From an uncultured Lachnospiraceae bacterium (GTDB taxonomy: Bacteria > Bacillota > Clostridia > Lachnospirales > Lachnospiraceae): DNA of 64,000 bases. The stretch is taken from positions 1 through 64,000 of the forward strand of contig CANBFE010000015.1 in the NCBI GenBank assembly GCA_947367855.1, read 5' to 3'. The translations under genes were made by a program, and so were the position numbers. Below, piece by piece: positions 18,165-26,559 of the stretch; the first letter of the stretch is position 1; every line of letters begins with the position of its first letter. The notes under the pieces were generated by a model that saw only the letters and a program-made list of their open reading frames with translations, made no database searches and was not told the DNA's origin.

Positions 18165-18875
18165 CTATACCCGGAGATTATCCAGGCGGAAAATCCATGC
18201 ATTCGGAACGGCTTTCTCCATCAGCCCCCGGTTCAAATTGTACCAACTGCCGCACTTGTCCAGGATAATGGCGTCCGCAGTGACCACACTTTCCATGCGG
18301 GAAAGGACACTGTCCACGCCGGGGTGCAGCTCCACCTGAACCTGAACGCCGCGATCCGCCGCCTTTTCCAAAATCAGCCCCCGAAGACGGCCGGAATTGG
18401 ATACCTGCTGATCTAAGTAGAACAGGGCGCTCTTTACCCCCTGCTCCTCCATCCCATGCAGCACAAGCTCCACAGCCTGCACGGTCTTGTCCACAATGCG
18501 GTAGCTTCCCCGCAGTCCGGCCAGATCCCGAATCGTGCCGTCCATCCCCTCCAGAAGCAAAGAGCCTGACAGAGCCACCTCCAGAGTGATAATCGTATTA
18601 AAGCCGTCCAGGACAAGGGACTCCGGCGCCTGAATCATCCGTTTCCGCTCCCGTTCCTCCAACGCGGCCCGGGTGGACGTAATCCGCGCCAGGGCCGTTC
18701 GCTGCCGCGTTGAAAGCAGATGGTGGTCCCCCACAAAGGTGCAGGCGGATTTGGTGTCATACCCCCGGTTGATCAGAAACACAATCTCCCGGGCGGCGGC
18801 ATTCATTTTTTCAGCGGCCCCGGGGCCAAATTCCACCACATCCTTTGGCTCATAGCCGCGTCTTACTGTTTCCAT
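18165..18875 (-). CDS. DUF434/DUF5616-like conserved hypothetical protein
   Basis: 236 residues from METVRRGYEPKD, preceded by AGGAAAAA. The N-terminal part (RRGYEPKDVVEFGP, then FLINRGYDTKSACTFVGDHHLLSTRQR) and the later VLDGFNTIITLEVALSG and LRGSYR blocks match my memory of the DUF434 plus DUF5616 pairing. The second half resembles a nuclease or PIN-like alpha/beta fold (LDGFN, DQQVSNSG, DAIILDKCG), which is inference. It is the first gene of the run leading into the glycosyltransferase and biosynthetic genes, separated from the next by the 56-bp array, so cotranscription is possible but not shown. Confidence 0.7.
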   Translation of the reverse strand: METVRRGYEPKDVVEFGPGAAEKMNAAAREIVFLINRGYDTKSACTFVGDHHLLSTRQRTALARITSTRAALEERERKRMIQAPESLVLDGFNTIITLEVALSGSLLLEGMDGTIRDLAGLRGSYRIVDKTVQAVELVLHGMEEQGVKSALFYLDQQVSNSGRLRGLILEKAADRGVQVQVELHPGVDSVLSRMESVVTADAIILDKCGSWYNLNRGLMEKAVPNAWIFRLDNLRV

Positions 18876-18994
18876 TTTTCCTATATCCTTTCCACCTTTT
18901 ATCCTTTCCGCCTTCAAAGCCGGACCCCGGTTTCGCTCCGGGCACGGCTGCCCTCCCGGACCTTCCCGCAGCTCCATCCGCCCCGGTTCTTCTG

Positions 18995-19963
18995 TCAAAC
19001 CGAATCTACCCGTATAATCGGACGGTAAAAATGAAAATCATTATCCAACACGTCGTCCTCCTGTATTTCCGGCTTCCTGTGGGGAGAGCAGGGCAGATAA
19101 CCCAGCAGAGGACCCTCGCCGCCGCAGATGCAGCAGCCGCCGTCCCCGCCGCAGGTGGCAGCGGCATCCGCCTCCACCAATTCCTGTTTGTAAGGGTCAT
19201 AGGCAATGGACAGCCCGAAGAAGTTCGGCTCCTCCATGTCATAGGGCCTGCCTGCATCCTCCGCCTTGCTGAAATGATAAAGATGCATATCGCTTTTCAA
19301 ACCGTCCCCCCAGGGAAACAGGGTACGGCATCCGCCGCCGCAGAGATAGGCCCATTCATCCGCCGTGGGAAGGGAAAATCCCTGTCTGTTCAGCAGTTCT
19401 TTCAGTTCATCGTAGGTCACATCATGATAGAGAAATGCCTCCCACCGGCCGTCTGTGCAATGAAACCGGGCGCGGCCTACCAGATTAAGCCCCCGCATTC
19501 CGGCGCTCTGATGCTCCTGAAACGCCTGCAGCCAGTCCGGATGTTCCAACAGCCGGGGATCCTGGAAACTCACCGGCTCCCATCCGATCTCTTCCAGTTT
19601 CCGCCCTGCCAGCATAGGCGGAACCGTAACCTGCCGGACCGGAGCCATATCCTCCCCAATGAATTCCTCCGGAGTCCCCTTATATTCATATTCTTCAAAT
19701 ACATCGTACAGTTCTTCCAGATTCTCTTCGTCCAATCCTGTTTCAAAGCGCTCCCAACCGATGGTGACGGTATCTCCGGGGACAAATACAAACTCCCTGC
19801 CGCCTTTTTCAAAGACGCCGGTGGTGCAGCTGCGGTCCCAACGGCAGAACCTCTGCAGCCCCTTGAACTGCAGCCCGTAGCGATCTGCCATCTCCTGCAT
19901 AAGAGCCGTTTTATCCCTTTCGGTGAGTTTTTCAAAATATGGGCGGAGTAATGGATTGTTCAT
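18995..19963 (-). CDS. SUMF1/formylglycine-generating-enzyme-like protein
   Basis: 322 residues. A C-terminal FGE-sulfatase-like block is recognisable from FSLPTADEWAYLCGGG with FPWGDG, followed by NFFGLSIAYDPYKQELVEA and a Cys-rich loop (TCGGDGGCCICGG). The N-terminal 190 residues are unfamiliar. Many bacterial members of this fold are not catalytic oxidases, and the paired active-site cysteines cannot be assigned with certainty. AGAGGAAG precedes the ATG. It follows the TPR gene by 25 bases in the same direction, so the two are likely cotranscribed. Confidence 0.65.
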   Translation of the reverse strand: MNNPLLRPYFEKLTERDKTALMQEMADRYGLQFKGLQRFCRWDRSCTTGVFEKGGREFVFVPGDTVTIGWERFETGLDEENLEELYDVFEEYEYKGTPEEFIGEDMAPVRQVTVPPMLAGRKLEEIGWEPVSFQDPRLLEHPDWLQAFQEHQSAGMRGLNLVGRARFHCTDGRWEAFLYHDVTYDELKELLNRQGFSLPTADEWAYLCGGGCRTLFPWGDGLKSDMHLYHFSKAEDAGRPYDMEEPNFFGLSIAYDPYKQELVEADAAATCGGDGGCCICGGEGPLLGYLPCSPHRKPEIQEDDVLDNDFHFYRPIIRVDSV

Positions 19964-19988
19964 TTCATGCTTCCTCTTTTCTTTTATT

Positions 19989-21539
19989 CTATTCTTTCCG
20001 GGCTTTCAGGGCCACCGTCCCCGCATCCCGGCGGAACACATGGAAATCCGCCCAGGGGATATGGCTGTTTTCAAAGAAGGCCCTGGCCTGGGTTAAGACG
20101 GTAAGCAGGTCCCATGCGATAAAGTCCACATAGCCGCAGTAAATGCCGGTGGCCCCGCCGGTCAGAGTGACGCAGTCCCCGCCGCTGCCTTCCCGCAACG
20201 CTGCCTCCAGTTTGTCCCGAAAGTCAAAGATCTGCTGACTGCGGTTTTCGCCGGTAAAGCTCTCCAGGGGATAGCAGAAAAAGCCCGCCGCAGCGCCGTC
20301 TGCGTGAAGCGCGTCCATATACCCGTTTTCATTATTCAGATATTCGCTGACCAGAGCCGTGCAGTTGGTAGAACCGGCTATGACATCCAGTCGCCAGTCC
20401 CCATTCGGGTCTTCATTGGGTTCCATGCGATAGCCGGTGTAGCTGCCCTCCAGATAAGCCTCCGGGTCAGACGAAAGGTCCAGTCCCATGTCCTGGAGCT
20501 TCCCGGGCAGTTCCGTCAGGAGAATGCCGGGTTCCTCCCCGGGTTCGTGAAGCACATGGAAGGCGTCTATGTATCTCATATGGGGAATTCCGCCCAATAC
20601 CTGATCGGTGAGGGTGGTAAGCAGCCACCATGCCCTGCCTTCCTCCTCCGGAAGCAGGGGCAGCAGCTTTTCGCAGTATGCAAAGAGGGCAAAGCTTTTC
20701 TCCCCTGTCTGTTCCAACCGGATCCGCACATCATCCCCGGAAATCTCCCATTCGCCGGAGCGCAGGCCCATGTTCGCCGCAGGCTGACGGCCCACCAGGA
20801 TATTCCAGTGCTCCAGTACCTCTGCAGGCGCATGCTTTTGAAAATAAACCAGTTCAAAGAGTTTGACCTTATCTCCCTCCGGAGTGAGAATCAATTCCGG
20901 TTTCCGGCCGTTGAAGCCCATCTCAAAGGAAATATCCTCAAAGGCCAGGTTCAGAATTTGTTCGCACTTCCCGGTGAGTTCTTCCCCCTGTTCATGGTTC
21001 CTGTCTTCTTCCATAAAACGGCGCAGTTCCGCCTCCTGCTCCGCAAAGGCCGCCCATGTTTTTTGTGTCCGCTCCCTGAAATTCTCCCTGAAACGGGGCA
21101 GGGTGATGCGGTCCTCACAGCAGCCGATAAGCTCCTCCGTGTCCTTATCCCCGGGAAGGGCCTCCAACGCTCTGCGGAAATAGAACAGCCCACGGCCCTC
21201 CTGGTCCAGGTGGTAATAGGAATAGCCCATGCGGAAATTCCACACATGATCCCCTTCAAAATATGTCTCGTGGGGTTTCAGCAGGGCAAGGGCGCGCCTG
21301 ATCATGGAAATGCCCCGGGGTTCCCCCGGATCCGCCAGATTGTTGTACGCCCGCGCCAGCTCGCTGTCCGTCTCCGGGGTGCGCGCCTGATCCGGGATGG
21401 CTTCCAATGCGTCGATGATCTTCTGATATTCATCCCGCTCATTCCAAATCCGGCACTGTTCCAACAGCTCCGAATACCGTTCCCCTTCCGGCTCCGCCCC
21501 GTCCAGGGTCCGGTACAACTCATTTTTCGTCTTACTCAT
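19989..21539 (-). CDS. TPR-containing hypothetical protein
   Basis: 516 residues, acidic, no signal peptide or membrane segment. The first ~150 residues contain tetratricopeptide-like helices (YSELLEQCRIWNERDEY, ELARAYNNLADP, RMGYSYYHLDQEGRG, YFRRALEALPGD). The remainder is an unrecognised domain with a conserved-looking LPLLPEEEGRAWWLLT and a closing segment rich in aromatic residues. CAGGAGAG precedes the ATG. It probably forms an operon with the SUMF1-like gene. The style recalls proteins found near polymorphic-toxin immunity genes, but that is only an impression. Confidence 0.6.
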   Translation of the reverse strand: MSKTKNELYRTLDGAEPEGERYSELLEQCRIWNERDEYQKIIDALEAIPDQARTPETDSELARAYNNLADPGEPRGISMIRRALALLKPHETYFEGDHVWNFRMGYSYYHLDQEGRGLFYFRRALEALPGDKDTEELIGCCEDRITLPRFRENFRERTQKTWAAFAEQEAELRRFMEEDRNHEQGEELTGKCEQILNLAFEDISFEMGFNGRKPELILTPEGDKVKLFELVYFQKHAPAEVLEHWNILVGRQPAANMGLRSGEWEISGDDVRIRLEQTGEKSFALFAYCEKLLPLLPEEEGRAWWLLTTLTDQVLGGIPHMRYIDAFHVLHEPGEEPGILLTELPGKLQDMGLDLSSDPEAYLEGSYTGYRMEPNEDPNGDWRLDVIAGSTNCTALVSEYLNNENGYMDALHADGAAAGFFCYPLESFTGENRSQQIFDFRDKLEAALREGSGGDCVTLTGGATGIYCGYVDFIAWDLLTVLTQARAFFENSHIPWADFHVFRRDAGTVALKARKE

Positions 21540-21918
21540 CCGCTGTCTCTCCTGTTCCTTTGTCTTCTGCCGGAAGGGACTGCCCTATTCAGGAGCACCA
21601 GGTATGAATATGCCTGATTTTTGAAGTGGAATTTCTGAATGCCACAGCCCCTTGTCCCGCCTTTTCTATACCACCATGATACCATATCTCCCCGTTTATT
21701 TCCATCCTTTTGTTGCGCTCCGGGCCCGCATTACTGTTCACTGCGTCCATAGTTACAGATGCACGCAAAACAACTCGCAAAGGTACCTGTGAACAGTAAT
21801 CACAGTTCAGCATCGTCAGGGAACCGTTTTCCCTCCCATGCAAAAAGATATGCGGCGGGAGCTCTCCGAACTGTTACGAACTGTTACCACAGAATCTGAA
21901 AAGAACTCATCAAGCCTC
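21540..21918. repeat. Intergenic region with a 70-base imperfect palindrome
   Basis: ATTACTGTTCAC at 21731-21742 is mirrored by GTGAACAGTAAT at 21789-21800, enclosing a 46-base core. Similar ends occur near 6305-6325. No gene is supported in the gap. A short GAACTGTTAC motif, seen also around 32.35-32.5 kb and 57.65 kb, is present twice near 21865-21888. Confidence 0.55.
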
Positions 21919-21947
21919 TTGACAAAATCTTACTTGCCGCATACAAT
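21919..21947 (+). promoter_or_regulatory. Promoter of the tetR gene
   Basis: TTGACA at 21919-21924 and TACAAT at 21942-21947 with exactly 17 bases between. It points into the tetR gene 40 bases downstream. Confidence 0.8.
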
Positions 21948-21970
21948 GACTATGCAAACAGTTTTAGTCA
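21947..21970 (+). promoter_or_regulatory. Candidate TetR operator 1 (autoregulatory)
   Basis: Inverted repeat TGACT-N14-AGTCA starting on the last base of the -10 box, followed by AACAG. A second copy with the same spacing and flank lies at 22615-22638 before the ABC genes. Placement over the transcription start suits repression. Confidence 0.6.
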
Positions 21971-21986
21971 AACAGGAGGCATTGAC

Positions 21987-22574
21987 GTGCCAAAAAGCTA
22001 TTCGGAACAGGAACGGGAATATATCAGAAATCGGTTGAAGGAAGAAGCGGCAAAATGCCTGGCAAGTTACGGTGTCCGCCGCACTACGGTGGATGAAATC
22101 GTGAGACGGGTCAACATACCCAAAGGAACTTTCTATCTCTTTTATCCATCCAAAGAATTGCTGCTGTTTGAAGTGATTCAGGAACAGCAGGAATGTGTCA
22201 ATCGTGAGCTGTACCAGGCCCTTTCCGGCATTGCAGGCGCGGCGCTTTCCGCGGAGAAGCTGACCGATGTGATCTTTGCATTTTATAAGAAGACAGAGGA
22301 AATGCTGATTTTGAAACTGATTGATGCAGGCGATGTGGAACTGCTTGTGCGTAAGCTGCCCCGGGAAATTGTGGAGGCGCATTTTCAGGAAGATACCCTG
22401 ACGATCGAAAAAATGCTGGCCCTGTTTCCTTTTAAAAAAGAAACGGACACAAAGGTTATCAGCGCTGCCTTTCACGCGGTTTACTTTGCAACGCTGCATA
22501 AAGCAGAGATCGGCGAACAGTATGACAAAGCGCTGTATGCCCTGATTTATGGTATTGTGACACAGATTCTTTAA
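21987..22574 (+). CDS. TetR/AcrR family transcriptional regulator
   Basis: 195 residues. The N-terminal helix-turn-helix reads CLASYGVRRTTVDEIVRRVNIPKGTFYLFYPSKELL, the classic TetR DNA-binding pattern; the C-terminal helical domain would bind a ligand. It starts at GTG with AGGAGG seven bases upstream. It precedes a three-gene ABC-2 transporter in the same direction, and matching operator candidates lie before both, so it probably represses itself and the transporter until an effector binds. Confidence 0.92.
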   Translation: MPKSYSEQEREYIRNRLKEEAAKCLASYGVRRTTVDEIVRRVNIPKGTFYLFYPSKELLLFEVIQEQQECVNRELYQALSGIAGAALSAEKLTDVIFAFYKKTEEMLILKLIDAGDVELLVRKLPREIVEAHFQEDTLTIEKMLALFPFKKETDTKVISAAFHAVYFATLHKAEIGEQYDKALYALIYGIVTQIL

Positions 22575-22575
22575 A

Positions 22576-22598
22576 AAGTCCGTCTGCCAGGCGGACTT
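22576..22598 (+). terminator. Hairpin after tetR
   Basis: Ten-base arms AAGTCCGTCT/AGGCGGACTT (one G-U pair) close a three-base loop right after the stop codon. A T-run follows only after 10 bases, so it may be a weak terminator or an RNA-processing hairpin. Confidence 0.45.
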
Positions 22599-22614
22599 AT
22601 AACAGGCTTTTTAT

Positions 22615-22638
22615 TGACTATTTATTTTGATTCAGTCA
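22615..22638 (+). promoter_or_regulatory. Candidate TetR operator 2, before the ABC genes
   Basis: TGACT-N14-AGTCA followed by AACAG, with the same geometry and the same GACTAT left edge as the copy at 21947-21970. It ends seven bases before the ABC ribosome site. Confidence 0.6.
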
Positions 22639-22656
22639 AACAGTGTGGAGGTAAAT

Positions 22657-23502
22657 ATGATTACGGTACAGAATCTTTCATTCAGTTACACGAAAAGCCC
22701 TTTTATTTCCGACATGAATTTTTCCGTTTCAAAGGGGGAAATCTTTGGCTTTTTAGGTCCCTCCGGGGCAGGCAAAAGCACCCTGCAGAAAATTCTGATG
22801 GGAATGCTGCGGACATATCAGGGCTCCTGCCAGGTAAATGGTATGGAGTGCAAAAACCGAACAAGGCATTTCTATGAAAACATCGGTGTTGATTTTGAAT
22901 TTTCAACAATGTACGAAAAACTCACCGCAAGAGAGAATCTGCAGTTTTTCGCTTCCCTCTACGAAAAAAAGCCCCGTCCCATAGACCGGCTTTTGAAAAT
23001 GGCAGGGTTGGAACAAGACGCAGATAAGCGTGTGGCCGCTTATTCAAAGGGGATGAAATCCCGTTTAAACCTGATAAAGGCCCTGCTGCATGACCCTCTT
23101 TTGCTCTGCCTGGACGAGCCCACCAGCGGGCTTGATCCCACAAACAGCCGTTTGGTGAAAGATATGATTTTAGACGAAAAGGCAAAAGGAAAGACCATTC
23201 TTCTGACAACGCACAATATGCAGGATGCCGCCGAACTTTGCGACAGGGTTGCCTTTATTGTAAACGGCAGAATATGCGCACTGGACAGTCCCCGCAATCT
23301 GATTATGTCCAAAGGCGCGGCTTCCGTAACTTATACATGGTTTGAAAATGGGGAGCACAGGGCGAGCTGCCCTCTGGAACAAATCTCCTCCGATGCGCAG
23401 CTGAAACGTCTGATGGCCGAAAACCGCCTGCAGTCCATTCACAGCAGCGAGCCCAACTTAAATGATATTTTTATGGATGTTACCGGGAGGACCCTGTTAT
23501 GA
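22657..23502 (+). CDS. ABC-2 transporter ATP-binding protein
   Basis: 281 residues from MITVQNLS, with TGGAGG before the ATG. Walker A is GPSGAGKST, the signature is the unusual YSKGMKSRL, Walker B is LLCLDEPTSGLD and the switch histidine is TTHN. The Q-loop region reads DFEFSTMYEKLT, a variant I associate with the fluoroquinolone-export type of ABC ATPase. The stop overlaps the start of the next gene by four bases (ATGA). It powers the two downstream permeases; substrate probably a drug or lipid, unproven. Confidence 0.9.
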   Translation: MITVQNLSFSYTKSPFISDMNFSVSKGEIFGFLGPSGAGKSTLQKILMGMLRTYQGSCQVNGMECKNRTRHFYENIGVDFEFSTMYEKLTARENLQFFASLYEKKPRPIDRLLKMAGLEQDADKRVAAYSKGMKSRLNLIKALLHDPLLLCLDEPTSGLDPTNSRLVKDMILDEKAKGKTILLTTHNMQDAAELCDRVAFIVNGRICALDSPRNLIMSKGAASVTYTWFENGEHRASCPLEQISSDAQLKRLMAENRLQSIHSSEPNLNDIFMDVTGRTLL

Positions 23503-24179
23503 AGTTGAAACATTTGTTTTTCATGGACATGCGTTTTCAGGCGAAATACGGTTTTTACTTTTTATATGCGGTGCTGACTGTCCTTTATGTAGCTATTCTC
23601 CATGCCCTTCCCCGGAACTGGACAGAAAACGCCGCGGCAATTTTGATTTTCTCCGATCCGGCATCCATGGGTTTGTTCTTCATGGGCGCCATTGTCCTCT
23701 TGGAAAAAAGCCAGCATACCATCTGCGCCCTTGCCGTTTCACCTGTCCGGGCAGCGGAATACATCCTTGCAAAAACCGCTTCCCTGTCAGCTGTTTCCCT
23801 TGTTGTGGCAGCGGTTTTACTGTCAGCCGCAGGCGCGGAGCATTTCCGCCCTGCACTGTTGGGCACCTTTCTGTCCAGTGTGCTGTTTACCTTGTGCGGA
23901 ATCATTGTCGCTGCAAAAACGGCAAGCCTGAATCAGTTTATCCTGCGGACCGTGCCGGTGGAAATTGTCTGTTTTGTTCCTGCAATTTTACATTTATTTC
24001 AGGTAACGCCTGCATGGCTGCGGTATTATCCCATGAATGTCTGTATGGATATGATTTCCGGGCATTCCGTATCTGCAATCGGTATTTTCAGTGTAATGGC
24101 AGCGGCAGCAGTTTTATTTGTGTTTTCAGAATACCGTGTCCTGAAAATGTGGGACAGCATGGGAGGTGCCAACCTATGA
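23499..24179 (+). CDS. ABC-2 type permease, subunit 1
   Basis: 226 residues with about six membrane segments (for example YGFYFLYAVLTVLYVAIL, MGLFFMGAIVLL, SLSAVSLVVAAVLLSAAG). ATGA overlaps on both sides tie it into the tetR-controlled operon. It has the short length and helix spacing of ABC-2 half permeases and presumably pairs with the next gene product. Confidence 0.82.
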   Translation: MKLKHLFFMDMRFQAKYGFYFLYAVLTVLYVAILHALPRNWTENAAAILIFSDPASMGLFFMGAIVLLEKSQHTICALAVSPVRAAEYILAKTASLSAVSLVVAAVLLSAAGAEHFRPALLGTFLSSVLFTLCGIIVAAKTASLNQFILRTVPVEIVCFVPAILHLFQVTPAWLRYYPMNVCMDMISGHSVSAIGIFSVMAAAAVLFVFSEYRVLKMWDSMGGANL

Positions 24180-24886
24180 AAGCAATCCGAGCAAGCTTTT
24201 TTCAAATGACAATGATCCTGCAGCGGGACATGATGCTGTTTGTATGCTGCCTTGCGCCAATTCCCGCAGGCTTCTTCTTTCGGTTTGCCATCCCTTTTCT
24301 GGAATCTCTTTTGACAGAGGGTTTTCACAGAGAGGCAATTCTATCTCCCTATTACAAGTTGATGGACATCCTGTTTGCCGTGCTCTCTCCCGCTATGTTC
24401 TGCTTTGTTTCGGCCATGGTGTCTTTGGAGGAAGCGGATGAAAAGACGGCCGTTTATCTCTTTGTCACGCCTCTGACCAAAACAGGCTACCTGGCTGCCC
24501 GGTTTGGGCTTCCCTCCGCCGCCGCATTTTTTGCAACCTGCCTTCTGCTGCCGGTTTTTAAACTGACGGTCCTTTCTCCCCTTATCCTTTTCCTATTGGC
24601 AGCAGGGGGCGCCTTACAGGGGATGATTGTGGCCCTGCTTGTAATAACCATTTCATCCAACAAACTGGAGGGTATGGCAGCGGCAAAGTTATCTATGCTG
24701 ACGGTTTTCGGCGCGGCTATCCCGTTTTTCCTCCGCTCAAATCTGCAGTATTTCCTATCCCCCCTGCCCGCTTTCTGGATCGGAAAGGCAGTTCTGCAGG
24801 ACAGCCCCCTTTTCATGCTGCCCGCATTGGTTTTATCCGCTCTGTGGATCTGCGTTCTGCTAAAGGGGTATCTGCGCAAAGCATAG
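24176..24886 (+). CDS. ABC-2 type permease, subunit 2
   Basis: 236 residues with about six membrane segments; opens MKAIRASFFQMTMILQRD and has a cytoplasmic EEADEKTAVYLFVTPLTK loop typical of ABC-2 permeases that NCBI often names fluoroquinolone export permease. It overlaps the previous gene by four bases. It converges with the DUF4272 gene 42 bases away; I see no strong terminator between them. Confidence 0.82.
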   Translation: MKAIRASFFQMTMILQRDMMLFVCCLAPIPAGFFFRFAIPFLESLLTEGFHREAILSPYYKLMDILFAVLSPAMFCFVSAMVSLEEADEKTAVYLFVTPLTKTGYLAARFGLPSAAAFFATCLLLPVFKLTVLSPLILFLLAAGGALQGMIVALLVITISSNKLEGMAAAKLSMLTVFGAAIPFFLRSNLQYFLSPLPAFWIGKAVLQDSPLFMLPALVLSALWICVLLKGYLRKA

Positions 24887-24928
24887 GCGGGACAGCCGGT
24901 GCGGATGCCGCTCCCCCCCTGCAGTTTT

Positions 24929-26179
24929 TCAGGTGGACAGGTCCACCTCGTCCCAGTCACACATGTCGTCGCAGCCTGCAAGCCAGAACAGGGAATGGTG
25001 GCGCTCCATGACCACCCCCGCATCCAAATTCCGGGGCGCGGGCATCCCCATCACCCGGGCGTCCACACAGGCCCAGTGAAGGCGGTAAATCAGATCGGCC
25101 TGCTCCAACAGCTCCTTCCGGGGGCGCAGCTTTGCCGCCGCTAGCAGGGCCTCCATGGTGGGATGGTTTTGCATCAGCCTGGCCGAAGCGGGCACATCGC
25201 AGATGCGGTCAGGCCAGAACAGATCGTCGGTCAGGCCCAGTGCCCACTCCATCACCCACAGATTCTCGTACTGCCAGGCAAACTGGATTTGCTCCTTTTC
25301 CGTGGAATCCGGATTGTCCAGGTAGTTCTTTTCCTCCGGGGAAAAATACCCTTCCGCCCCGTAATCTGCAAGGATGGGGGCAACAAATTTCCGGGCATCT
25401 TCATAGGACATATGTTCTCCCACCCGGCATTCGGAGTACAGCGCCACAATCAGCAGCGCCGCAGCCCGGGCGCAGACCTCCTCCACCCTGCGGCCCGGTT
25501 CCTCTGCCTTTTCCCACAGCAGGGGAAGCCAGGGGGTGACGTAGATGCCCTTCTCCCGCAGCAGCTCCATGGACCGGTTCCGCCGCTCCAGGCTCTCCGG
25601 GGGCGCGTCCTTGGCCCAGTCCTCCGGCAGGGGAAGCTCTGACGGCATATAATCCTCCAGTTGGCTTTTGCCCGCCTTGTCCAGAATCACCTGCCCCCTG
25701 CCGTTTAACATGGCCATGCTGTTTCCGAAGGTGACAACCCCCTGAAGCGTTTCCGTGACGGTGAGAATGGGCGCCATAATCTGCTTCTCCTTGCTCTTTG
25801 TCTCCCCGGGACCGGCGCTGTCAAAGGAATACCCAATCTGAACCAGGCATTTGCACTGGCGCAGATGATAGAACAGGCTGCGCTTGATTTCCAACAGGGG
25901 AGTCTCGTTTTGATAGACGTAACCCGCCGCCCTCTGGAGCTGCTCCCTGGCATACCTGCCATTCTCGCCCTCCTCTTCCGGGGAAACGGCCACGAAAACG
26001 ATTTCCATATCCCCCTGGCGTAGGGTGATATTGTTCCCCTCATTTACATGCTCCATATGAAACAGCTCTTCTATCTGCTCCAGAACTTTTCTGCAGTCCG
26101 GCAACGGGCAGAAAAGCATGGCCGCCCCATTCACCCGCTCCGGAACCGCGTTTTTCTTAAACTTGTCCAACAATCCCAC
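24929..26179 (-). CDS. DUF4272 domain protein
   Basis: 416 residues, starting at a GTG seven bases after GAGGAGG. The C-terminal half matches the DUF4272 style: RRNRSMELLREKGIYV, LPLLWEKAE, VCARAAALLIVALYSE, WALGLTDDLFWPD. The N-terminal ~170 residues form a separate alpha/beta region. No signal peptide or membrane segment. It has the same orientation as the TPR/SUMF1 pair, from which the tetR-ABC block separates it. Function unknown. Confidence 0.72.
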   Translation of the reverse strand: MGLLDKFKKNAVPERVNGAAMLFCPLPDCRKVLEQIEELFHMEHVNEGNNITLRQGDMEIVFVAVSPEEEGENGRYAREQLQRAAGYVYQNETPLLEIKRSLFYHLRQCKCLVQIGYSFDSAGPGETKSKEKQIMAPILTVTETLQGVVTFGNSMAMLNGRGQVILDKAGKSQLEDYMPSELPLPEDWAKDAPPESLERRNRSMELLREKGIYVTPWLPLLWEKAEEPGRRVEEVCARAAALLIVALYSECRVGEHMSYEDARKFVAPILADYGAEGYFSPEEKNYLDNPDSTEKEQIQFAWQYENLWVMEWALGLTDDLFWPDRICDVPASARLMQNHPTMEALLAAAKLRPRKELLEQADLIYRLHWACVDARVMGMPAPRNLDAGVVMERHHSLFWLAGCDDMCDWDEVDLST

Positions 26180-26443
26180 AACCAATCCTCCTCGTACAAA
26201 TCATTTGAAGCCAACCCCATTGTACCATGCGCGCAGACCATCAAGCGGCTCCCAAGGAGACATTTGATGGACAAGCCATGGGATCCGGTATAATGCATCG
26301 CAGCGCGATGGCAAGACAGCGTCAGCTGGCTTGAATTCTGCGTCAGCAGAATCATTATACCATATCCCCATCCTTTTTTCCACCATATATGAGTGTTCCG
26401 GAGCGGGGTTCCTGTTGAACCAGTGCAGCCAGGAAAAAACACA

Positions 26444-26472
26444 TTGCAAACCCGGAGGTGATGTGGTATTAT
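26444..26472 (+). promoter_or_regulatory. Toxin promoter, copy 1
   Basis: TTGCAA and TATTAT with a 17-base spacer, conserved with the same spacing in copies 2 and 3. Predicted start near 26479. Confidence 0.65.
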
Positions 26473-26544
26473 TTTTCTCACGGGAAACCATAGAGCCAAG
26501 GCGGCTTTACCCTCCAGATGAAAGAAAGGAGGGCACGCCCATAC

Positions 26545-26559
26545 ATGGGCGGCCGATGA
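26545..26559 (+). CDS. Four-codon leader peptide MGGR, copy 1
   Basis: ATG-GGC-GGC-CGA-TGA, 12 bases after the GGAGG ribosome site. Its TGA overlaps the toxin ATG (ATGA). The same overlap is kept in copies 2 and 3, including a copy where the last codon changed. This would couple toxin translation to leader translation, as mok does for hok. Confidence 0.5.
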   Translation: MGGR

